The notes under the pieces were generated by a model. It had not been told where the DNA came from. It saw only the letters and a program-made list of their open reading frames with translations, and searched no databases. Position numbers and translations under genes: made by a program. 13,354 bases of DNA from Chloroflexota bacterium (GTDB lineage Bacteria > Chloroflexota > Anaerolineae > Anaerolineales > UBA11858), in contig DOTA01000182.1 of NCBI GenBank assembly GCA_003513015.1, positions 1-13,354 of the forward strand, given 5' to 3'. This document shows, piece by piece, positions 7,252-13,354 of the stretch; position 1 is the stretch's first letter; each line of letters begins with the position of its first letter.

Positions 7252-8388
7252 ATGTCTACTGTCAGCGTGATCATTCCAGCTTATAACCAGGGGAATTATT
7301 TGGGCGCTTGCGTAAAAAGTGTCCTTGACCAGACCTATCGGGATTTTGAGATTATCATTGTTGATGATGGTTCCACAGACAACACCTGCGAAGTTGCCAC
7401 GCAATTTTCAAACCCCAGGGTGCGCTACATCTATCAGGATAACCGGGGCCTCTCCGGTGCCAGAAATACCGGCATCCGCAACGCCACGGGAACCTACATC
7501 ACCTATCTCGACTCTGATGATCTTTTCCTGCCCCAAAAATTGGAAATCCTGATTGAAAAACTGGAATCTGAACCTGATCTCGGATTTGTAGCCGGTCAGG
7601 CTGTTCTCATCGATGAAAACGGTCAAAAAATTGGGGATATTTTTGATGCGCCGCCCCCAAGTGATCCCGTTGATTTGTTATTGGGCAACCCCCTGCACGT
7701 GGGCAGCGTTTTGCTGCGCCGAGAATGGCAAGAACGCGCTGGTTTTTTTGACGAAACCTTGCGCTCCTATGAAGATTGGGATCTATGGCTGCGCTTGGCG
7801 CTGGCGGGCTGCAAAATGGGCTGGGTAGATCGCCCGGTTTCGCTCTACCGTTTCCATCGAGCGCAGATGACCCGCCATGGTAATCAGATGACCGCGGCCA
7901 CTTTTGCCGTGTTGGATAAAATTTACAGCGATTCAGATTTACCCGAGGCTTGGCGGGCACTAAAGGATCGGGCTTATAGCAGCGCCCATCTCCGCGCTGC
8001 GCCGCAGGCCTACCGCGAAGGATTTTTCGAGCAGGGCAAAATACACATGGATGCAGCCGTGCGATTAGACCCGGATTTAAAGGCAAACCAGGCCGAGGCA
8101 CTTGCCAAACGAATTTCCGGTTGGGCTGATTATGCCAAAATCGATCGACCCCTTAACTACCTTGAAAATGTGTATGCCCATCTGCCTGAAAGTTTAGCAG
8201 AGTTACAAAAGCGCCGCCGCGCTGAACTTGGGCAAAAAGCGCTCCAGGTCGCCTTTCGTTCATACGCCCAAGGCAATCTTCCGGCCACCCGCTCGGCGAT
8301 TTGGCAAGGAATCCGCTACAACCCTGGAATTTTGGCCGACCGCGGCCTCCTTTCGATCTTCGCTCGCTCCCTGATCGCTCAAGAGTAA
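7252..8388 (+). CDS. GT2 glycosyltransferase with C-terminal helical extension
   Basis: This 378-residue protein begins at ATG seven bases after the lipoprotein gene, with no obvious Shine-Dalgarno, so it probably relies on coupling. The GT-A domain covers about 1-210: VSVIIPAYNQGNYL (4-17), IIIVDDGSTDNT (34-45), RGLSGARNTGIRNATG (65-80), the metal-binding DSDD (87-90) and the acceptor-side EDWDLWLRL (174-182) carrying the likely catalytic acid region. This arrangement is typical of cytoplasmic transferases that add sugars to lipid-linked glycans or proteins. From 211 to 378 the chain is Ala/Leu/Arg-rich and probably helical, with TPR-like pieces (AYREGFFEQGKIHMDAAVRL, 253-272, and YAQGNLPATRSAIWQGIRYN, 338-357). 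These may mediate protein contacts. The fold and family are clear; the donor and acceptor are unknown. Confidence 0.92.
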   Translation: MSTVSVIIPAYNQGNYLGACVKSVLDQTYRDFEIIIVDDGSTDNTCEVATQFSNPRVRYIYQDNRGLSGARNTGIRNATGTYITYLDSDDLFLPQKLEILIEKLESEPDLGFVAGQAVLIDENGQKIGDIFDAPPPSDPVDLLLGNPLHVGSVLLRREWQERAGFFDETLRSYEDWDLWLRLALAGCKMGWVDRPVSLYRFHRAQMTRHGNQMTAATFAVLDKIYSDSDLPEAWRALKDRAYSSAHLRAAPQAYREGFFEQGKIHMDAAVRLDPDLKANQAEALAKRISGWADYAKIDRPLNYLENVYAHLPESLAELQKRRRAELGQKALQVAFRSYAQGNLPATRSAIWQGIRYNPGILADRGLLSIFARSLIAQE

Positions 8389-8441
8389 ATCTCAGCTTGA
8401 AACCAATCCACAACGTTTTTCTGATTACAGGTAGAACCAAA

Positions 8442-9671
8442 ATGAAGACACGCGCTTCCTCTAAGATTTTTATTCTCACTTTATTTTTTGTTATTTTGCT
8501 TGCACTCACAGGTTGCGCCCAGCAATCTGGCACCCAAAAGCAAATCAATGTTGTCTTTCGCTATGATGATTATTCCTCAAAAAGTACGACCGAAATTGAA
8601 CAAAGGATCATTGATCTATTTCACGATGATGGAATCTCCATTACCTTTGGCGTAATCCCCTTTTCGCTGGTTGATGATACCCTGGAACAATCGGGGGCAA
8701 ATCTTCTACAACTCACACCCGAGAAAGAGGCCTTTCTAAAAGCCGGATTTGAGAGTGGCGTTATTGATGTAGTTCTTCATGGATATACGCATAAAGCCAT
8801 TAATCCTGAAGTCCCCTCTGAATTCACCGGGAGCGATTACAGCACGCAGTTGGAGAAAATTACCGAGGGGAAAAAATACCTTGAGAGCCTCATCAACGCC
8901 CCCATTACGCTTTTCATTCCCCCGTGGAACCGATATGACCTGAACACCCTTCAGGCTCTCGAAGAACTTGGTTTTTCTACCATTTCAGCCGGAGAAGGCG
9001 GAGAAGCGCCGGAAACCTCGAAATTAGAATACCTACCAGCCACAATTGATCTCACTCAGATTCAAGCGGCGGTTAGCGTAGCTCGAAATTCTTCTGACAA
9101 ACAACCCTTAATCGTTGTTTTGCTCCACGATTACGATTTTAAGGAGCATAACCAAGAGCGAGGCTACATCACCCTTCCAGAATTTTCGGATCAGGTGAAT
9201 TGGTTAGCCTCTCAAAGCGATGTTCGGATGCTTTCCGTCACCCAAGCCACACAGATCATCACCGATCTGAGTCCGCAACGTTACTTGCTGAACACCCAAA
9301 ATTGCCAGCGCATTTATCGGTATTTACCAGTACCGCTGCATGGTGAGGCTTGTAAGCTGCAATATCAAGAACCGGCCACGCTCAGAACCATCCTAAAAAT
9401 AAGCTCGTTTTATTTGGCGATTTTGCTTCTCGGCTTTGGCATCTCATTCGTGGCCGGGTATCTTATTTTCCCACGATCTAAATTTCTCATGAATCTAGGC
9501 ACCTTCGGGAGCATGGCTTTATCCTTGGTTGTTCTAATTTACCTGTTTCACGATTTAGAAATTTACCTGAGAGGCATGATTATCAGCACGGTTGCCGTGA
9601 GCGTGCCCTTGGGTCTCTTGGTTTGCTATCAATTGGTTAAAAAGCGGGCAAAGGCACCCCAAGAAAAATAA
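8442..9671 (+). CDS. DUF2334/NodB-like deacetylase-fold lipoprotein with three C-terminal TM helices
   Basis: The 409-residue product starts at ATG 8442, after AGGT at 8429-8432. The same frame stays open upstream to an ATG at 8301, but that lies inside the GT2 gene and would bury the signal peptide. The N-terminus is a lipoprotein signal with lipobox LTGC (Cys25). The next about 250 residues carry deacetylase-like motifs in order: RYDDYS (40-45), HGYTH (113-117), PPWNRYD (160-166) and LLHDYDF (227-233). These match the Asp pair, the H-x3-H metal site, the Pro-rich loop and the late His of CE4/DUF2334 proteins. Cys288 and Cys304 could pair. Three membrane helices (about 317-342, 350-370, 377-398) end in a basic tail. 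The enzymatic domain would face outward, held by both lipid and helices. De-N-acetylation or esterase activity on an exported glycan is plausible but unproven. The gene follows the GT2 by 53 bases. Confidence 0.87.
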   Translation: MKTRASSKIFILTLFFVILLALTGCAQQSGTQKQINVVFRYDDYSSKSTTEIEQRIIDLFHDDGISITFGVIPFSLVDDTLEQSGANLLQLTPEKEAFLKAGFESGVIDVVLHGYTHKAINPEVPSEFTGSDYSTQLEKITEGKKYLESLINAPITLFIPPWNRYDLNTLQALEELGFSTISAGEGGEAPETSKLEYLPATIDLTQIQAAVSVARNSSDKQPLIVVLLHDYDFKEHNQERGYITLPEFSDQVNWLASQSDVRMLSVTQATQIITDLSPQRYLLNTQNCQRIYRYLPVPLHGEACKLQYQEPATLRTILKISSFYLAILLLGFGISFVAGYLIFPRSKFLMNLGTFGSMALSLVVLIYLFHDLEIYLRGMIISTVAVSVPLGLLVCYQLVKKRAKAPQEK

Positions 9672-9710
9672 TCGACCGGGCAACACTACCAACCGAGATA
9701 GGAAAACTTA

Positions 9711-11567
9711 ATGTCTGGAATTGTTGGATTTACCCAAGATCTTTCCCCTAATCAAGCCAAAAATCTGGTCGAAAATATGCTGCGAGCACTGGAACCGGAG
9801 CAAGATCGTTTCCAGCAGGTTTTGTACCACACTGAAAATGTAGGGTTGGGCAGTCTCAACCTGAAATCTCTGGGAGGCCAGCCTCAACTCGCCTGGACCC
9901 CCTCAAAAAACACTTGCGCCCTCGCCATCGGAGAAATTTACAACGCCGCCGAACTCCGAGAAGCGGCCAAATCACAGGGATTTCACCCGACCAGCAACGA
10001 TCTCTCTGAACTGATCTTGTGCCTGTTCGCAGCCTTTGGCGCAGATTTTGCTATAAAAGTAAATGGGGCTTTCGCGGCCGCAATTTGGGATACAACCCAG
10101 CAAAAATTGCATGTGATTACTGATCGCCTGGGGTTGTATCCCATCTACTATGCGCAAACACCCCGTGGCGTGATCTTTGCTTCCGGAGTCCGGGCATTGT
10201 TAGCTGATTCCGCTATGGATAGGGCCACCGACCCCCTGGCCATCGCCGAATTTCTCACATTCGACCATGTGTTGGGTAACCGCACCCTGCTCTCGAACGT
10301 GCGCCTGCTGCCCCAGGCCTCCATCCTGACAGTTTCAGACCAAAAAATTCAAATCCACCCCTACTGGCGCATCCAATATCCGCAGTTATACCAACATCGA
10401 AAACAAGCTGATTATCTGGAAGAATTGATCTACCACTTGCGGAATGCCATCCGACGGCAGGCCCCCGATCAATTCCCCACGGGTTTGTTGCTCAGCGGCG
10501 GCCTGGATTCACGCTTTTTGCTGGCACTGCTGGCCGAAATTTCCCCCATCGAGCAACTGCATACCTTTACCTGGGGCATCCCCGGTTGTGATGATGCCCG
10601 TATCGCCAAAGAGTTGGCCGGTAAAATCGGCTCGCAGCACCACTTCTTTGAACTCAAACCCGATTACTTGCTGCACAAAGCCCGTGAAGCCGTGCGTCTC
10701 ACCGATGGCATGGCGAACATCATCAACCTGCACGCCCTGGCCACCCTGGAAGAAGAAAGCCAATACGCCCAGGTAATTTACAAAGGCTTTTTAGGTGATG
10801 CCATGATGGGTTTTGCTGTGCAACGCCCCTTCTGGGCTGATTACGATGCCGATACCGCCGAGGCTGTACATTTGAGCGTTCATCATTACCAGGGAGTCTT
10901 CTATTACGATCGGGCCGAGCAGCAGAAAATATTCTCCGATTCCTTCAAACAGCAAGTCGGCAACGGTGTTTTTGAAGCCTATCGCCAGGGGATGTTGCAA
11001 GCGAACCACAACCAGATGGTGGTACAACGCCTCTATTTTGATTTCACCCAAAGGGTTCCGCGCCACACGCTTAACGGAGTCAAAGTGGTGCGCAGCCGTT
11101 CTCTCGTGCGTCTGCCCTTTGCCGATAACGATCTGATTGAATTTTCGCTCACCATTCCGCCCGGCTTTCAATATGAACGCCAACTCATGCGCCTGGCCTT
11201 CCTCCAAACTTTCCCCAAACTGGCGCAAATTCCCATCTCAGATACCAACCTGCCCATGGTCGCCTGTGCCCGCGACATCTTTCTGCGCAGCAAACAACTC
11301 GCCCAATGGCATGTCAATCAACGGGCCGGTAAATGGATCAACTGGCCGAACCGCCGCCCCTACAAAGATTACGCCAACTGGTTCCGCACCCTCATGCACC
11401 CCTGGATCGAAGAAACTTTACTCAACCCGCAAAGCCTGGAACGCGGCTACTTCAAACCCGAATATGTTCGCAACCTGGTGAACACCCACATGGCCGGGCA
11501 AGATCAAACCATCAAATTGGGCCAATTGCTTTCCATAGAACTGTGGCATAAACAATTCATCGACTGA
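9711..11567 (+). CDS. Asparagine-synthetase-like protein lacking the glutaminase Cys
   Basis: The 618-residue protein starts at ATG 9711 behind TAGGA (9699-9703). It has the AsnB two-domain layout. The N-terminal Ntn-type glutaminase-like domain (about 1-215) starts MSGIVGF, so the Cys that follows Met in active enzymes is Ser. GEIYN (74-78) remains, but the RHRGPD segment and the Arg that binds glutamine have no visible equivalent. The C-terminal ATP-pyrophosphatase domain (about 235-618) has an intact SGGLDS loop (262-267), while the second loop reads KGFLGDAMMGF (358-368) in place of SGEGxDExFGG. This suggests that it activates an acid with ATP and uses free ammonia or another amine, as in related amide-forming enzymes, or has lost catalysis. 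In glycan loci such proteins are linked to amidation of uronic acids; that role here is inference. Length is slightly above the about 550 of AsnB. Confidence 0.88.
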   Translation: MSGIVGFTQDLSPNQAKNLVENMLRALEPEQDRFQQVLYHTENVGLGSLNLKSLGGQPQLAWTPSKNTCALAIGEIYNAAELREAAKSQGFHPTSNDLSELILCLFAAFGADFAIKVNGAFAAAIWDTTQQKLHVITDRLGLYPIYYAQTPRGVIFASGVRALLADSAMDRATDPLAIAEFLTFDHVLGNRTLLSNVRLLPQASILTVSDQKIQIHPYWRIQYPQLYQHRKQADYLEELIYHLRNAIRRQAPDQFPTGLLLSGGLDSRFLLALLAEISPIEQLHTFTWGIPGCDDARIAKELAGKIGSQHHFFELKPDYLLHKAREAVRLTDGMANIINLHALATLEEESQYAQVIYKGFLGDAMMGFAVQRPFWADYDADTAEAVHLSVHHYQGVFYYDRAEQQKIFSDSFKQQVGNGVFEAYRQGMLQANHNQMVVQRLYFDFTQRVPRHTLNGVKVVRSRSLVRLPFADNDLIEFSLTIPPGFQYERQLMRLAFLQTFPKLAQIPISDTNLPMVACARDIFLRSKQLAQWHVNQRAGKWINWPNRRPYKDYANWFRTLMHPWIEETLLNPQSLERGYFKPEYVRNLVNTHMAGQDQTIKLGQLLSIELWHKQFID

Positions 11568-11592
11568 CCCGACCCTCGGAGCCATTTTTGTT

Positions 11593-12603
11593 ATGAAACT
11601 CGGAATCGCCATTCAAGAAACTTGGGATTTTCTTCATGAAATCTATGCTGATCTCAAAGCCCAGCACCAAACCAGTCTATTTGAACGCAGAACCTTTGAA
11701 TTACCCGTTTTTACGGCGCGCCTGAACAACCACTTCCTGCGCCAAGACTTGCAAGCCTTCATGCAAGCCAACGATGTGGTCTTCTTCGAATGGGCTAGTG
11801 AACTTTTGGCGCTGGCCTCGCACCTGCCCAAAACTTGCGGCATCGTCACACGCCTGCATCGCTACGAGATGTATCAATGGGCTGATCAAATCAACTGGGA
11901 GGCGGTTGACCGCATTATCTTAGTCAGTGAGGCCAAGCGCCGCGAATTTGCATCCCGCTTCCCCGCGCAGGCGGGCAAAATTTCGGTGATCTCTGAAGCC
12001 GTTTCCCTGGATCGCTTTACGCTGGGGAACAAACCCTTCTCAGGGGATATCGGAACCCTCTGCCACTTGAGACCCCGCAAACGGGTTTATGAGTTGATTC
12101 TGGCTTTTTATGAATTATCCCAATTCAGAGATGATCTACACCTCCACATCGGAGGAGGAGAGGTTTCCGGTTTAGGGGAATATCCCCAAGCCCTGAGGGT
12201 TTTAGTGGAAAATCTGGGTTTGCAAGAAAAAATCAGCTTTCACGGGCATATCTCAAACCCTCAAGATTGGTATCACACCATTGATGTCTTCATCTCAAAT
12301 AGCTATTCGGAAGGCTTGCAGGTTTCACCCATCGAAGCCATAGCCTCCGGCTGCTACTGCCTTTCCCACTTTTGGGATGGTGCCGACGAATTGCTGCCCA
12401 GAGAGAATCTCTATTACTCAGAACGAGAGCTAACCCAGAAACTCCTGGAATACTGCGAGACATCCGAAGCAGAAAAAGAGCAGCGCAAAACTGCGCTGCG
12501 TACCCGCGTAATCGACAACTTCGATGTAGACAAAACCAAAATCCAAATTCGCCAACTCATCGAAGCAGTGGCCGCCGCCCGCCACGAAACTCTCCGCGAT
12601 TAA
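11593..12603 (+). CDS. GT4-type glycosyltransferase (GT-B fold)
   Basis: This 336-residue protein starts at ATG 11593, with CGGAG (11577-11581) rather far upstream. The N-terminal half (1-140) is short and lacks the glycine-rich loop seen at the start of many GT4 enzymes. It includes VVFFEWASELLALASHLP (62-79) and TRLHRYEMY (86-94), followed by RIILVSEAKRREF (107-119). The C-terminal half is a clear GT4 donor domain: GTLCHLRPRKRVYELILAF (154-172) with Lys163, then LHIGGGE (184-190), and the E-x7-E motif as SEGLQVSPIEAIASGC (239-254), with Glu240 and Glu248 as the expected nucleotide-sugar ligands. No membrane helix is present. It should add a sugar to the lipid-linked glycan in the cytoplasm. 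It lies 25 bases after the asparagine-synthetase-like gene and 4 bases before the next GT4, so the three are likely co-transcribed. Confidence 0.88.
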   Translation: MKLGIAIQETWDFLHEIYADLKAQHQTSLFERRTFELPVFTARLNNHFLRQDLQAFMQANDVVFFEWASELLALASHLPKTCGIVTRLHRYEMYQWADQINWEAVDRIILVSEAKRREFASRFPAQAGKISVISEAVSLDRFTLGNKPFSGDIGTLCHLRPRKRVYELILAFYELSQFRDDLHLHIGGGEVSGLGEYPQALRVLVENLGLQEKISFHGHISNPQDWYHTIDVFISNSYSEGLQVSPIEAIASGCYCLSHFWDGADELLPRENLYYSERELTQKLLEYCETSEAEKEQRKTALRTRVIDNFDVDKTKIQIRQLIEAVAAARHETLRD

Positions 12604-12607
12604 AACA

Positions 12608-13354
12608 ATGAAAATCGGCTATCTGATGCAGCAAGGCGTCAACATTCGCCAGCGTCCGTTCAACGGGCCTGCCAACCACGTGCGGGAGGTAGTACATGAG
12701 CTGGAAAATCTCGGTCACCGCGTGCGGGTGATTGTGCGCCTGGAGGGGCGAACCTGGGTAACCGACGATTTGGAAACTTTCGTCCCCATCCGGGTTCGCT
12801 GGCTCGATCAGGGGCCGTTGCGCTGGTTTGAACGGCTTGTGCGGCGCATTCAGTCCGAGCTTAAGCTGCCCTACGCGGCTTTCTTCGAGAGCTTGCGCTT
12901 CGCCCAGGCCTGCCAGCAAACCCTGGCTGGTTACGATCTGCTTTACGAGCGCCTGAGTTGGATGGGCTATGGTGGTGCGCTGGCCTCCCGCTGGTTGAAA
13001 ATCCCGCTGATTCTCGAGGATAACGGAGATCAACTTGCCGATCTGGAATCCAAGGGGATTGCGCCGCAAGGATTGCAGCGCCGTCTCTCTATTGGCGTAA
13101 CGGGTTGGGCTGTACGGCAGGCCACCCAGATTGTCTCCACCGGGGAGGGCTGGCGCAGGCAATTCATCAAACGCTGGGGCGTGCCAGATACAAAAGTCAC
13201 CACGGTGGAAAATGGCACTACCACGATTGACTTGCTGAAACGGGAGAATTTGCGAGCCTTTCGCGGTTTGAAAGCCTCCGAGGTAACCCCAACACTGGTA
13301 TACCTGGGGGGCTTCTATCCCTGGCACGGGGTTCCGGTTTTACTGAGGGCTTTC
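12608..13354 (+). CDS. GT4-type glycosyltransferase (C-terminal part beyond the window)
   Basis: The frame is open from ATG 12608 to the last base, 249 codons, and continues off the edge. The start lies four bases after the previous stop, with no clear Shine-Dalgarno. The N-terminus MKIGYLMQQGVNIR and FNGPANHVREVVHELENLGH (18-37) match the GT-B acceptor domain of GT4 enzymes, with the usual beta-strand, Gly-containing loop and helix. LLYERLSWMGYGG and IPLILEDNGD in the middle are typical of GT4 N-domains. TVENGTT and LVYLGGFYPWHGVPVLLRAF at the end mark entry into the donor domain (the family's 'yvGgf..wHGv..ll.af'). The nucleotide-sugar-binding E-x7-E motif would lie outside. The family is confident; the product is unknown. 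An opposite-strand open frame over this region is a shadow. Confidence 0.85.
   Translation, partial: MKIGYLMQQGVNIRQRPFNGPANHVREVVHELENLGHRVRVIVRLEGRTWVTDDLETFVPIRVRWLDQGPLRWFERLVRRIQSELKLPYAAFFESLRFAQACQQTLAGYDLLYERLSWMGYGGALASRWLKIPLILEDNGDQLADLESKGIAPQGLQRRLSIGVTGWAVRQATQIVSTGEGWRRQFIKRWGVPDTKVTTVENGTTTIDLLKRENLRAFRGLKASEVTPTLVYLGGFYPWHGVPVLLRAF

Noticed and set aside
7607..8101. Minus-strand open frame of 164 codons
   Set aside because: It lies wholly within the GT2 coding region. It is rich in Pro, Arg and Ala as expected of an antisense shadow, and shows no family motif.
8301..8441. Upstream extension of the deacetylase-like gene to an ATG at 8301
   Set aside because: It would overlap the GT2 gene by 88 bases and put 47 residues before a clear lipoprotein signal peptide. 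The ATG at 8442 has its own ribosome site.
12557..13327. Long minus-strand open frame of 256 codons over the last gene
   Set aside because: The plus strand here encodes a clear GT4 N-terminus continuing off the edge. The minus-strand product has no recognisable motif and is a shadow frame.

Overview
The window looks like part of a surface-glycan (exopolysaccharide or O-antigen-like) biosynthesis and export locus from a Chloroflexota bacterium, most likely of the Anaerolineae type. This taxonomic guess is an inference. It rests on mid G+C coding sequence, frequent TTG and GTG starts, and secreted proteins with Pro/Thr-rich linkers. It also rests on a YLPIVSK segment next to a Pro-Thr repeat in the first gene, a combination I associate with secreted Chloroflexota proteins. 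No rRNA, tRNA, CRISPR array, transposase, integrase or convincing terminator was seen. No stretch above 300 bases lacks a gene.

Layout. Bases 1-204 (minus strand) hold the N-terminus of a secreted protein cut by the window edge. A 213-base AT-rich divergent spacer follows, and everything after it is on the plus strand. Block A (418-5277) contains four genes. The first encodes a membrane-anchored BNR/Asp-box beta-propeller. Next come an ABC-2 permease (Wzm-like) and its ATPase with a C-terminal extension of Wzt type, then a PAPS-type sulfotransferase. The last three are tightly linked: permease and ATPase overlap as TAATG, ATPase and sulfotransferase as TGATG. A 159-base spacer (5278-5436) separates block B (5437-13354). 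Block B holds a DPM1-like GT2, an uncharacterised lipoprotein (TTGA overlap with the GT2), a second GT2 with a helical tail, and a DUF2334/NodB-like deacetylase-fold lipoprotein with three C-terminal membrane helices. It ends with an asparagine-synthetase-like protein lacking the nucleophilic cysteine, a GT4 glycosyltransferase, and a second GT4 truncated by the window end.

How the genes may work together (inference). The GT2 and GT4 enzymes would build a lipid-linked glycan in the cytoplasm, and the sulfotransferase and asparagine-synthetase-like protein could decorate it. The Wzm/Wzt transporter would export it, with the Wzt C-terminal domain perhaps reading a terminal modification. The deacetylase-like lipoprotein, the unknown lipoprotein and the beta-propeller would act outside the membrane on the exported polymer or bind it. 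The most unusual points are the degenerate active sites of the asparagine-synthetase-like protein, the translational coupling of a sulfotransferase to a Wzt-type ATPase, and the set of three differently anchored extracytoplasmic proteins.
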